Assembly (NCBI GenBank): GCA_964470345.1
Contig: CAYYBE010000010.1
Location: forward strand, 1-43,789
Source of the DNA: CAYYBE01 sp964470345
GTDB taxonomy: Bacteria; Babelota; Babeliae; Babelales; Babelaceae
Direction of reading: 5' to 3'
Length of the DNA: 43,789 nucleotides
Under the pieces are notes generated by a model. The model saw only the letters and a program-made list of their open reading frames with translations. It did no database searches and was not told the origin of the DNA. The position numbers were made by a program, and so were the translations under genes. Each line of letters starts with the position of its first letter. Position 1 is the stretch's first letter. Shown here piece after piece: positions 1 through 7,721 of the stretch.

Positions 1-2
1 TG

Positions 3-716
3 ATAGGTAACGTTGTTTTTAATCCAGTGGTAGGTCTTTTTTTGTTTATTTCTTCCCTGGCGTTTTTTTGCCAGCTTCTGGGGATCCCGCATGGAATACT
101 CCTGATGGGTATCGAGTGGCTTTCTCGGGGGTGGCTTTGGGTGCTTGACCATGGGTCGCCTGCGGTTTTAGTAGCATTTCCAACTCCCTGCATACTTATT
201 TTATTGGTCTTCCCGTTGGCAGGCTTATTGGTAATTTATAGCGCCTGGGGCAAAAAAACGGTCATTGCGACCGCAATTTTGTTTTGCTTGGTCATGGGAG
301 GAGGCTGGGGACTTAAGCAGTTTGTTGCAGCCCACGATAAAATTGCCGTCAAAGTAGGGAATAAGCAGGTATGGGCACTCAAATGGCGGGGTGAATGGGT
401 TGTTGTTGATGTTGATGGAGTTTTACGCTGGCAACGAAGTGCTGAAAATTGGACGGCTTTCACGCTTTTACCCGAGTTAGCGAAACAAGGGGGTGTTCGC
501 GGATACGCCAAAGTGATTTTACTACAACCGACCGTTGCCGCTGCCAGGGTTGCTACGCTCATTGCCCAGCGTTACCCGGGGTGTCAGCTTTTGGTTTCTG
601 GGCGCTGGATTACTGAGAACCCAGAAAAATGCCAAGCGCTTAAAGAGTTTCAGGTGGCATACACTGTTCTCGACCTGGTGGAAGAGCAGGAAATAAGAGG
701 GTTGGTTTCAGGTTGA
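3..716 (+). CDS. ComEC/Rec2-like DNA-uptake channel protein, C-terminal part only
   Basis: The reading frame is open from the left edge, so the true start lies outside the window. The first visible residues (IGNVVFNPVVGLFLF) resemble the Asn/Pro-containing end of the ComEC competence membrane domain. Two or three further membrane segments follow up to about residue 110. The last 120 residues are soluble. Their order resembles the ComEC C-terminal metallo-beta-lactamase-like domain: a strand with VVVDVDG, then a TLLPELAKQGG helix, then a KVILLQPT strand. However, the HxHxDH metal motif expected after that strand is absent. ComEC normally moves single-stranded DNA across the inner membrane during transformation. 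The family call rests on pattern only; another polytopic membrane protein remains possible. A promoter for the next gene lies just downstream. Confidence 0.55.
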   Translation: MGNVVFNPVVGLFLFISSLAFFCQLLGIPHGILLMGIEWLSRGWLWVLDHGSPAVLVAFPTPCILILLVFPLAGLLVIYSAWGKKTVIATAILFCLVMGGGWGLKQFVAAHDKIAVKVGNKQVWALKWRGEWVVVDVDGVLRWQRSAENWTAFTLLPELAKQGGVRGYAKVILLQPTVAAARVATLIAQRYPGCQLLVSGRWITENPEKCQALKEFQVAYTVLDLVEEQEIRGLVSG

Positions 717-744
717 GCTTCGAATAAATCAGGGCATTTTCCAT

Positions 745-772
745 TTGTAATTTTTAATGATAGGCTTATAAA
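745..772 (+). promoter_or_regulatory. Candidate sigma-70-type promoter for the WD40 gene
   Basis: TTGTAA (745-750) and TATAAA (767-772) are separated by 16 bases, 55 bases ahead of the start codon at 827. It is seen by eye and not tested. Confidence 0.45.
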
Positions 773-826
773 AGCAGTAGGGGGTGTTGCTTCTGCAAAC
801 ATACTTACGTTACAGGAGAAAAGCGT

Positions 827-1900
827 ATGAACTTTTTGTTTAAAACTTTTTTAGCCGCCGTGGTTTATAGCGGATTTCAGATGAGCCTTGAGGCTTGCCA
901 GTCAAAAACGTTGTGTTCTATCAAAGAACCACGAATCAAGGCCATATATGATACATGCGTATCTTTGCCTGAAGAATTGATTTTGCTTATTGGAATGTAT
1001 GATGACGAGAGTTTGTGGCGGCATAAAGCTAACGTTTGTTCAATGGCAGAACTTGCCGACGGAACCGTTGCCGTTGGGCTCGAAAATGGATCGGTAGAGA
1101 TTCGTACACTTCATTATGCTCCGGTGTTCCCTTATGGCCGTTTGAAGGGGGGCGTAGGACATGGAGGGCCGGTTACGTTATTGGCTCAAACTCCGTCAGG
1201 AACGTTGCTGTCTGGATCGACATTGCATGGGCGGCCTATTGCAAAGATGGCTATACGTGATCAAGTATTGACCTATTATTCTTTTGACCAAACTTCTCCA
1301 AATACTACTGATTTTGACGAGCGTATTAAAGAATGGGATCTAAAGACTGGAGCTCAAGTACGTGCTTTAATTCCTACAAGATTCTCAGGATACCCGCTGC
1401 GAGAAACTAATACTCTATGGCTTTCGAGTCTTTTTTGTAAACTTTCAGGTAAAGACAAATCTCCTTTATGGGGACGAGCATTTCGTCTTGATACAGGGGT
1501 GCATACCCAGGAAGAGCTCTGGGAGGTTGACTGGGGGAAAAAATTACCCGATTACTGTTGCGCCGGGCTTGAAACGGAAAAAATTCAGATCTTAGGTTGT
1601 AAAAATGGTCAAATATGTATTCGGGATAAGGGAAAGAATGAAGACTTTATCTTATCTGGGCACACTGGTGCGATTGCTGTTTTGAAGTTAGACAAAGCAG
1701 AGAAGCACTTGATTTCTGGTTCTGCAGATCACACGATTCGGGTTTGGTCCTTAGAATCCAAGAGAAATGTGCGGATAATTAATGCCCACCAAGCTCCGAT
1801 TAGGGCGCTAGAGTTCTTGTCTACAGGCGAGATTATCTCGAGCTCAGGTAATAAGAGCCTTGTGCATGAACCGGCAAAATTCTTAAGAAGTAAGTTATAA
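827..1900 (+). CDS. Secreted WD40-repeat protein with F-box-like N-terminus
   Basis: The 357-residue product starts at an ATG preceded by AGGAGA. Residues 1-23 form a hydrophobic export signal ending near LEACQ. Residues 46-58 (LPEELILLIGMYD) and the following SLW resemble the LPxEL...I...L opening of eukaryotic F-box motifs. From about residue 65 there are WD40-type blades. The clearest is near 278, where GHTGAIAVLKL is followed by SGSADHTIRVWSL and then by a second, weaker blade starting at NAHQAPIRALEF. WD40 propellers are protein-binding platforms. Combined with an export signal, this suggests a secreted or periplasmic adaptor, possibly host-directed, which is inference. The propeller looks short and partly degenerate in the middle. 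The gene is convergent with the small gene at 1917-2090. Confidence 0.7.
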   Translation: MNFLFKTFLAAVVYSGFQMSLEACQSKTLCSIKEPRIKAIYDTCVSLPEELILLIGMYDDESLWRHKANVCSMAELADGTVAVGLENGSVEIRTLHYAPVFPYGRLKGGVGHGGPVTLLAQTPSGTLLSGSTLHGRPIAKMAIRDQVLTYYSFDQTSPNTTDFDERIKEWDLKTGAQVRALIPTRFSGYPLRETNTLWLSSLFCKLSGKDKSPLWGRAFRLDTGVHTQEELWEVDWGKKLPDYCCAGLETEKIQILGCKNGQICIRDKGKNEDFILSGHTGAIAVLKLDKAEKHLISGSADHTIRVWSLESKRNVRIINAHQAPIRALEFLSTGEIISSSGNKSLVHEPAKFLRSKL

Positions 1901-1916
1901 GAGCGTTGGAGGCTGA

Positions 1917-2090
1917 TTACTTTGTTGAGAAAGTTGATCGGCCCAACCCCATGCCAATCCAGTTGGTACTGCTTCCTTGCCAATCTCCTGTTCTCCAGTC
2001 GCTGTGGTTTTTCATGAACCAGAAGAATGCGGCCAAGGCGGCGATAACAATAAGGCTGCCGACAAGTATTGATACAGTACGTTTTTCCAT
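1917..2090 (-). CDS. Small single-pass membrane protein (57 residues), unknown
   Basis: A 57-codon frame on the minus strand begins MEKRTVSILVGS and ends STFSTK. GTGAGG lies 6 bases ahead of the ATG and acts as a plausible ribosome binding site. Residues 5-25 form one strongly hydrophobic segment (LIVIAALAAFFWF), followed by a polar Trp-rich tail (DWRTGDWQGSSTNWIGMG). The plus-strand frame over the same bases has no ribosome binding site and no sensible composition, so the minus-strand reading is preferred. No function is recognised. It converges on the WD40 gene with 16 bases between stops. Confidence 0.5.
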   Translation of the reverse strand: MEKRTVSILVGSLIVIAALAAFFWFMKNHSDWRTGDWQGSSTNWIGMGLGRSTFSTK

Positions 2091-2129
2091 AAAACCCTCA
2101 CAAAAATAATACAGCTATTCAATTACTAA

Positions 2130-2182
2130 TGATAGCTATCACAGGAGGCGAAAGGCAAGAGTTTGGGAATCTTGCCTTTCGC
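2130..2182. other. Palindrome and strong inverted repeat between divergent genes
   Basis: TGATAGCTATCA (2130-2141) is a perfect 12-base palindrome. It is followed by a 13-base perfect inverted repeat, GCGAAAGGCAAGA (2148-2160) against 2170-2182, with a 9-base spacer. Neither strand has a T-run after it, so it is not an ordinary terminator. It sits upstream of both the minus small gene and rpmA and could be an operator or a structured leader. Confidence 0.4.
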
Positions 2183-2246
2183 GGGTTTGCTCGCGGTTTA
2201 TAAAGTCTACCGAATGGTATCCTGAGGGGGTGCAGGGGCCAAAATT

Positions 2247-2274
2247 TTGACATCTTACACAAATCATGCATACT
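2247..2274 (+). promoter_or_regulatory. Candidate promoter for rpmA
   Basis: A perfect TTGACA (2247-2252) is followed after 16 bases by CATACT (2269-2274), 63 bases ahead of the rpmA start. This is one of the best -35 matches in the window. Confidence 0.55.
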
Positions 2275-2337
2275 AAAAATGACTTTTCTACAAAAAAAAC
2301 TTCACAATAACACTTTTTTCATGAAGAGGTATAAACC

Positions 2338-2586
2338 GTGGCAACGAGTAAAGCTGGTGGATCTACGAGTAACGGACGCGATAGCGCAAGCAAACGTCTT
2401 GGCGTAAAACGTTTTGATGGTCAACGAGTCAATGGCGGCGAAATTATTGTTCGTCAACGTGGCACCCGTATTCACCCAGGAAAAAATGTCGACATAGGTC
2501 GTGATGATACTCTTTTCGCAGTCGCTAGTGGTTCAGTTAAATTCCACTACGGCATGAAGGGACGTACATACGTTTCTGTCATCTAA
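2338..2586 (+). CDS. rpmA: Large ribosomal subunit protein bL27
   Basis: The 82-residue product is bL27, a 50S protein whose N-terminal tail reaches toward the peptidyl transferase centre. The family signature is clear: KAGGSTSNGRDS, RLGVKRFDGQ, GGEIIVRQRGTRIHPG, then VASGSVKFH. The start is GTG with GAAGAGG upstream, and the protein begins ATSKAGG. There is no cleavable N-terminal extension of the Firmicutes kind. The usual partner rplU (bL21) is not next to it: a promoter lies directly upstream and secF follows 52 bases downstream. The length is normal for the family. Confidence 0.97.
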   Translation: MATSKAGGSTSNGRDSASKRLGVKRFDGQRVNGGEIIVRQRGTRIHPGKNVDIGRDDTLFAVASGSVKFHYGMKGRTYVSVI

Positions 2587-2638
2587 AAATTTATGATTAC
2601 CAATCTATGAATATTTCATTAAGGACTGGAGAGTAGAG

Positions 2639-3517
2639 ATGATTAATTTCATGAGGTATCAAACATTCGCGTTGGTTTGGGGTATTCTGTTAACCGCATT
2701 GTTTGTTGGTGGTTTTGCCTACAAGCGTATGACGCGCGGTGAAGCGTTTGTCTACAGTGTTGAATTTACAGGTGGAACTCAAGTGCTCTACCGTTTTTCA
2801 CAACCAATTTCTGGTGAAAAGGTAATGGAAGCTCTTGAAAAGGCTGGCGTTCCTGGTGTGATGACTCGTGATTTTTCCTCTAATGAAGTCTTGGTCCGCG
2901 TGAAGCAATTTGAAGGCACATCGTCTGGTTTGGCCGGTCGCATGAAAGACATGTTGGCTCAGCAAACAGGCTATGAAGTTGAAATTCGCCAAGTTGACAG
3001 TATTGGTAGTGGTGTTGGTGAAACATTGCGTTTTAAATCGCTGTTAGCATTCATCATTGCTGTTCTTTTGATCTTGATCTACATCGCTCTGCGCTTCTGG
3101 TCATGGGGCTACGCAGTAGGTGCAATTGTTGCCTTAGTCCATGACATTATTTTTGTTATGACCGTTTTCTTGTTGTTTGATCTTGAAATTTCCATCAACG
3201 TAATCGGTGCAATCATTGCGGTTCTCGGGTATTCAGTTAACGATACGATTATTATTTCTACCCGAATTCGTGAAAATATGGCTCGAATGACCGGAATGCT
3301 TAAAGAAGAAATTGTTAATATCAGTATCAACGAAACATTGCGAAGAACGATTTTGACGGTATTTGCTACAACGTTGGTTGTTATCTCCCTTGTATTCTTT
3401 GGTGGAGAAGTTCTTCGTTCATTATCGTTAGTCTTGTTGCTTGGATTTGTTTTTGGTACATATTCTTCTATTTTTGTAGCAAGTCCTGTTATGTTATTAA
3501 TCGACAAGAAGCGCTAA
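2639..3517 (+). CDS. secF: Protein translocase subunit SecF
   Basis: SecF is the smaller half of the SecDF complex, which uses the proton motive force to help pull proteins out of the SecYEG channel. The 292-residue product has a first membrane segment at about 11-28. A periplasmic domain with the SVEFTGGTQVLYRF strand spans about 35-125. Five more membrane segments run from about 130 to the end. The family signature GYSVNDTIIISTRIREN is present near residue 200. The ATG follows GGAGAG. secD is not adjacent, which is unusual because secD and secF are often paired or fused. rpmA lies upstream and the two may share a transcript. Efficient export fits the many signal-peptide genes in this window. 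Confidence 0.95.
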   Translation: MINFMRYQTFALVWGILLTALFVGGFAYKRMTRGEAFVYSVEFTGGTQVLYRFSQPISGEKVMEALEKAGVPGVMTRDFSSNEVLVRVKQFEGTSSGLAGRMKDMLAQQTGYEVEIRQVDSIGSGVGETLRFKSLLAFIIAVLLILIYIALRFWSWGYAVGAIVALVHDIIFVMTVFLLFDLEISINVIGAIIAVLGYSVNDTIIISTRIRENMARMTGMLKEEIVNISINETLRRTILTVFATTLVVISLVFFGGEVLRSLSLVLLLGFVFGTYSSIFVASPVMLLIDKKR

Positions 3518-3684
3518 GCCTCTTGTTGCGGTTGTAGCGTTTCAGATTCTGAATGTTTGCTTAAGAAAAATTGTTGGACCTCTTTCAAAATAGAGTTCTT
3601 GCATAACTGACTTTGCTCCAGGTTGAGCGGTGTCACCCCGATTACGGGCTTCGCGAGAGATCCAATTTTAGATAAGAGATCTAG

Positions 3685-3721
3685 TAGTGCTCGGCACTAT
3701 GAGTGCTCAGCAAGAGCACTA
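3685..3721 (+). promoter_or_regulatory. Alternating hairpins in the rho leader
   Basis: TAGTGC-TCG-GCACTA (3685-3699) and AGTGCTC-AGCAA-GAGCACT (3702-3720) are adjacent hairpins. The left arm of the first (3685-3692) is also fully complementary to 3714-3721, so the two structures exclude a third, longer-range one. The element lies about 50 bases ahead of the rho start. No T-run follows, so any control would be Rho-dependent or translational. Confidence 0.4.
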
Positions 3722-3768
3722 TTGAAAAGTTCCCTTGGTATAGAGTCACAAGTAAGGAGTTGTTTTGC

Positions 3769-5103
3769 ATGAGAGACCAAGAACTGCGCGGAAAAGGTCT
3801 TGTTGAATTACAGGCGCAAGCTCGTAAAATGGGCATAGTCGGTTCAACATTGATGAAAAAGGACGAAATTGTTCGTGCCATTATTGACCTTGAGCAAAAT
3901 CCTCAAAAAGAGGTTGAAGTTAAAGGGGTCCTCGAGAGATTACCTGAAGGCTTTGGATTTTTACGATCAGAAACAACAGACTATGTTTCTGGGCCCGATG
4001 ATATTTATGTCTCTCCTTCTCAAATCCGTCGCTTCCACTTACGCACGGGTGACCTTGTTCGAGGGGTAATTCGCAAGCCTAAAGATAGTGAAAAATATTT
4101 TGCTCTGTTAAAAGTAAATGAAGTTAATGGGCAGGATCCTATCAGCTTGGCTGATCGAAGTAATTTTGATCGTTTAATTCCTCTTCACCCTAACGAAAAA
4201 TTTAATCTTGAATCTGAGCATGGGTTTATATCAACCCGCTTGATCGACATTTTTGCTCCTATTGGTAAAGGGCAGCGTGGAATTATCGTTGCACCGCCAA
4301 AAGCAGGGAAAACCGTTCTGTTAAAAGAGCTGGCATTAACCCTTGTTGCTAACCATCCAGATATTCATCTGATTATCTTGCTGATTGACGAACGTCCTGA
4401 AGAAGTTGCTGACATGCGTCGCTCTATCAAAGGTCCTAATGTTAAAGTCATCAGTTCGACCTTTGATGAAGCCTATGAGCGTCACGTACAGATTGCTGAA
4501 ATTGTGCTTGAAATGGCAAAGCGTTTGGTTGAAGCAAAGACCGATGTTGTCATCTTGCTTGATTCCATTACTCGTTTAGCGCGTGCGTATAACGTCACAT
4601 CACCTGCTTCAGGAAAAATCTTGAGTGGTGGTATTGATGCCAGTGCACTACAACGGCCAAAGCGTTTCTTTGGTGCAGCGCGTAAAGCAGAAGAAGGTGG
4701 TTCGCTTACGATTATCGCAACGGCACTTGTTGAAACTGGTTCACGTATGGACGAAGTTATTTTCGAAGAGTTTAAGGGAACAGGTAACATGGAAATGCAC
4801 TTGAGCCGTAAGGTCTCAAACTTGCGCATCTTCCCTGCGTTTGATTTACTTGTGTCTGGTACTCGTCGAGAAGAGCTCTTGTTGTCTGATGCTATCTTAA
4901 ATCGTGCACATGTCTTGCGTAAATTCTTGGCAACGATGAACACGGTTGAAGGTATGGAAGTCTTGCTTGATAAGATGAAAAGATCAAAGACGAACGAAGA
5001 GTTTTTGGATTCGATTAGCAAGAAGCCGGTTTCCAACGGATCTACTACGACATCAACAACGTCATCCCAGTCGTCCGTATCATCTGCTTCAACAGAGAAG
5101 TAA
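3769..5103 (+). CDS. rho: Transcription termination factor Rho
   Basis: Rho is the hexameric RNA-dependent ATPase that releases transcripts. The start is set at the ATG at 3769, preceded by AAGGAG; an upstream GTG at 3703 lies inside the leader hairpins and is unlikely. The product is 444 residues. The order is: Rho N-terminal helical domain (about 1-43, with GLVELQAQARKMG), cold-shock-like RNA-binding domain (about 48-115, with EGFGFLR), and a RecA-type ATPase. In the ATPase, Walker A is PPKAGKT near residue 176 and Walker B is VVILLDS near 260. The secondary RNA-binding region SGGIDASALQRPKRFFGAAR is intact. A Ser/Thr-rich tail of about 28 residues is extra to the family core. The gene ends 8 bases from the convergent tsaD. 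Confidence 0.97.
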   Translation: MRDQELRGKGLVELQAQARKMGIVGSTLMKKDEIVRAIIDLEQNPQKEVEVKGVLERLPEGFGFLRSETTDYVSGPDDIYVSPSQIRRFHLRTGDLVRGVIRKPKDSEKYFALLKVNEVNGQDPISLADRSNFDRLIPLHPNEKFNLESEHGFISTRLIDIFAPIGKGQRGIIVAPPKAGKTVLLKELALTLVANHPDIHLIILLIDERPEEVADMRRSIKGPNVKVISSTFDEAYERHVQIAEIVLEMAKRLVEAKTDVVILLDSITRLARAYNVTSPASGKILSGGIDASALQRPKRFFGAARKAEEGGSLTIIATALVETGSRMDEVIFEEFKGTGNMEMHLSRKVSNLRIFPAFDLLVSGTRREELLLSDAILNRAHVLRKFLATMNTVEGMEVLLDKMKRSKTNEEFLDSISKKPVSNGSTTTSTTSSQSSVSSASTEK

Positions 5104-5111
5104 ACAAATCT

Positions 5112-6146
5112 TTACTCAAAAATCTCAAGTGTAAGAGGGGCGAACAGCCCCTTTTGCGCTTTATAATGGCCGACAAAGGCGATCATTGCCGCATTGTCGG
5201 TGCAGTATTTTTTTGAAGGGCTGAAAAAGAGCTTTTTACGCTTATGCGCAAATAGTGCTAAACGTTCTTTAAGATAGTTGTTACAAGCAACGCCACCGAC
5301 GAATGAGAGCGCAGTAACTTGTGGGTAAAGTTCTAGGGCTTGCGCAAGTCGGTCCTCAAAGATATCAGCAACACAGACTAAGAGTGAACTGGCGACCTGT
5401 TCTTTTAAGAGCATGTCATGCGGCTTGAGGATTTTCTTGGTTGCAAGATCATATGCTCCCCGTTTTACCAGATCATAGAGCACAGCCGTCTTGAGTCCAG
5501 AAAAACTAAAGTCGAGCCCCTTTTTTCTCATTCTTGGGTAATGAAAAACATCTTCAAAGTTATGCTTTTGTGCTAATTTCTCGATTAATGGTCCGCCGGG
5601 ATATTCAAGTCCAATTAACGAAGCAATTTTATCAAATGCTTCCCCGGCAGCATCATCAACCGTTTGCCCGATAAGCTCAAAATCTCCAAAGTTTTTTACT
5701 AAATAAAGAGCCGTATGTCCGCCCGAAGCTGTTATGCACAGATAGGGAAACGGGATATTATTTTCAAGATGGGCAGAGGCGATATGTCCTTCAAGGTGAT
5801 TAACGGCAACGATCGGTTTTTGTTGTGTATAGGCAACTGCTTTTGCAAAACAGAGACCGACCAGCAGTGAGCCGGCAAGTCCGGGTTTGGTGGTAACGGC
5901 AAAAACATCAATATCTTCAAGCTTTTTATTTGCTGTGCTCAGTGCTTCGGTCACAATCGGGGTGATTTTTTCAATATGTGAGCGTGAGGCCACTTCAGGA
6001 ACAACGCCACCGTAGGGCATGTGCAAGGCAGTTTGGCTATGGAGGACTGAAGATAAAAGCCCTTGGTCTGTGGTATAGACTGCGGCTGCTGTTTCATCGC
6101 AGGAAGATTCTATGCCGAGTATCGTGAGTTGTTTTTGCATGTTCAT
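5112..6146 (-). CDS. tsaD: tRNA N6-adenosine threonylcarbamoyltransferase TsaD
   Basis: TsaD transfers the threonylcarbamoyl group to A37 of ANN-decoding tRNAs, together with TsaB and TsaE. The 344-residue product has every expected block: GIESSCDETAAAV at residue 11, GGVVPEVASRSH near 46, the metal-binding NHLEGHIASAH with H117 and H121, SGGHTALY at 141, DDAAGEAFDK at 164, DFSFSGLKTA, GGVACNN, and CTDNAAMIA near the end. The start could be 6146 or the ATG two codons later; neither has a strong ribosome binding site. The upstream secreted-protein gene ends 14 bases before, so the two are probably co-transcribed. The length is normal for the family. Confidence 0.96.
   Translation of the reverse strand: MNMQKQLTILGIESSCDETAAAVYTTDQGLLSSVLHSQTALHMPYGGVVPEVASRSHIEKITPIVTEALSTANKKLEDIDVFAVTTKPGLAGSLLVGLCFAKAVAYTQQKPIVAVNHLEGHIASAHLENNIPFPYLCITASGGHTALYLVKNFGDFELIGQTVDDAAGEAFDKIASLIGLEYPGGPLIEKLAQKHNFEDVFHYPRMRKKGLDFSFSGLKTAVLYDLVKRGAYDLATKKILKPHDMLLKEQVASSLLVCVADIFEDRLAQALELYPQVTALSFVGGVACNNYLKERLALFAHKRKKLFFSPSKKYCTDNAAMIAFVGHYKAQKGLFAPLTLEIFE
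5136..5155 (+). terminator. Possible rho-gene terminator inside the end of tsaD
   Basis: AGGGGC-GAACA-GCCCCT followed by TTT forms a short hairpin 33 bases after the rho stop. It lies within the last codons of the convergent tsaD. The T-run is short, so this is weak. Confidence 0.35.
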
Positions 6147-6160
6147 ACAATTGTTGGGCT

Positions 6161-6973
6161 TTATATATGTTGGGGTGCAAGGCAGACGATTGCTTTTTCG
6201 CTTTGTCGTACTTGAACCGGTTCTTTTTGGTGAATCGTGCGTAATTCGACTGCCCCAAGAGCTGCCTGGACACAGGCATCGTTTAATGCATCTTCATCGG
6301 TTGTTGTAATATTGATTGTTGGCAGGGCAATGAAACAAGAAGCAATAGAACGGTGAGCACATGCCTGTTGAGGTTCGCTGAGTCCAGAGACAAATTTGGG
6401 ATCGAGCAGAAAGGTAATGGCATGGTCTGGAAGTTGGAGTGGCGCTTGGTCTTTAGATAATTCTTTAATGATCCACTGTGGTTGTCCGGGGCCTGCCGCA
6501 AGATCTTGAGTTAGATCAAACCAGCGAAAGGGCTGTCCCTTAATTCGCTGAAGCCATTTTATGGTATTCCCTTCAGCCATAAAGGTAACTTGTGGCGTGA
6601 TAATCAGTGAAAAAATGCCAGAAGGTTCGTCATTGTGGCGGAGTGGCTTTCCGTAGACCGTGTGTTCAGGCAGAAGTGCCCATACAAATGAAGGTCCATC
6701 AAATTCAATAGGTTTTCCGCGGTAAAAGCCAACCCATGGTTGCGTGACTTGGATATTCTTTGGAAGATGAATTTTAAGGGTGTAAGAAGCTGACTCCCTT
6801 TCTGTTGCTGCTTGTTGAAACAGGCAGGGACAGTCGGCCGTTGGTCGGCGGCAGGTGTACGTGGGTGCGTTTTGTGTGCAGGGAGCAGCACGTTTTCCGC
6901 GTGGTGCGCCAAATAGAGCAGTTGATGAGATTACGAGTAAGAGCAGATGGAGCATCGCTGCAATAGACTTCAT
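6161..6973 (-). CDS. Secreted protein of unknown function, upstream of tsaD
   Basis: The product is 270 residues and begins with a signal peptide (about 1-22, ending ALFGA). A Cys-rich stretch follows, with C32, C40, C47 and a CPC pair, before a beta-strand-rich body (SYTLKIHLPKNIQV, GIFSLIITPQVTFM). The ATG is preceded by GGGAGGG, a strong ribosome binding site. No family is recognised. It leads a two-gene transcript with tsaD, 14 bases apart, driven by a candidate promoter at 7036-7064. The pairing with tsaD is probably positional, not functional. Confidence 0.75.
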   Translation of the reverse strand: MKSIAAMLHLLLLVISSTALFGAPRGKRAAPCTQNAPTYTCRRPTADCPCLFQQAATERESASYTLKIHLPKNIQVTQPWVGFYRGKPIEFDGPSFVWALLPEHTVYGKPLRHNDEPSGIFSLIITPQVTFMAEGNTIKWLQRIKGQPFRWFDLTQDLAAGPGQPQWIIKELSKDQAPLQLPDHAITFLLDPKFVSGLSEPQQACAHRSIASCFIALPTINITTTDEDALNDACVQAALGAVELRTIHQKEPVQVRQSEKAIVCLAPQHI

Positions 6974-7035
6974 CGATTTTCCCTCCCTATATTGATATCT
7001 AAAGGCTTTATTGCTGTATGAATTCTTGCTTTTCC

Positions 7036-7064
7036 ATACTACAATAGCGTATGTTCTTTCACAA
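7036..7064 (-). promoter_or_regulatory. Candidate promoter for the secreted-protein/tsaD operon
   Basis: On the minus strand, TTGTGA (7064-7059) and TAGTAT (7041-7036) have a 17-base spacer. The predicted start of transcription is about 55 bases ahead of the ATG at 6973. Confidence 0.45.
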
Positions 7065-7100
7065 GATCTACACTATTGCTCTGTTTTTGGGGGAAGCGTA

Positions 7101-7580
7101 ATGAAAGCACGGATTAAACAAGCGTTAAATAAGCTTTTAACATTCGAAAAAACGCCTGGACGCTTGGCTGCGTCCTGCTGCCTTGGGATGAATATTGCTT
7201 TATCCCCATTTTTAGGTATTCAAACGTTTCTTGTTTTTCCCTTCAGCTGGTTACTCGGTCTGCGCTGGGCGGGAGTCATGGCAATTACCTATACCGTGAA
7301 TAATCCATTTACGATGATTCCTATTGTGGTGATGAACTATGCTGTTGGCCATTGGGTCTTTGAGCGATTTTTAGGACTTTCACTGTCTGCCTATAACCCG
7401 TCATTTATGGCTTGGATTAATAGTAAAATTGGTCCCTGTATCAATACCTACTTGGGAATTACTGAGTTGAGTTTCTTAACCTATATTCTTGGTGGACTCC
7501 TCTTCTCTGTTGCTCTCAGCTGGCCTTTCTTTTTCCTCTTCCGCTCTTGGTTTGCTAAAGCGATCGATAAATTACAATAA
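7101..7580 (+). CDS. DUF2062-type integral membrane protein
   Basis: The product is 159 residues and starts at the ATG at 7101 behind GGGGGAAG. The block SPFLGIQTFLVFPFSWLLGLR followed by NNPFTMIPI matches the DUF2062 pattern known from many bacteria, where membrane helices surround a conserved Gly/Pro/Asn-rich core. There are about three membrane segments (residues 25-50, 58-85, 125-150). Members are often annotated as LPS- or glycosyltransferase-associated, but the biochemical role is not established. It stands alone, divergent from the minus operon and upstream of the secretome cluster. Confidence 0.75.
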   Translation: MKARIKQALNKLLTFEKTPGRLAASCCLGMNIALSPFLGIQTFLVFPFSWLLGLRWAGVMAITYTVNNPFTMIPIVVMNYAVGHWVFERFLGLSLSAYNPSFMAWINSKIGPCINTYLGITELSFLTYILGGLLFSVALSWPFFFLFRSWFAKAIDKLQ

Positions 7581-7721
7581 AACGCTTATTTCTCGGCATA
7601 TTTACGACTTATTGCCCAACGTTCCCCTCTCTTGTTTTCCTACGCTAATTATTGCTATTTGTAAAAAATAAATAGTAAATTGGTAATAGTATGGGAGAAA
7701 ATTGGGTGTAAGAGGGGTAGT

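Noticed and set aside
1906..2109. Plus-strand 67-residue frame over the small minus gene
   Set aside because: It starts with a non-ATG codon and has no ribosome binding site; the minus strand gives a proper start and a membrane segment.
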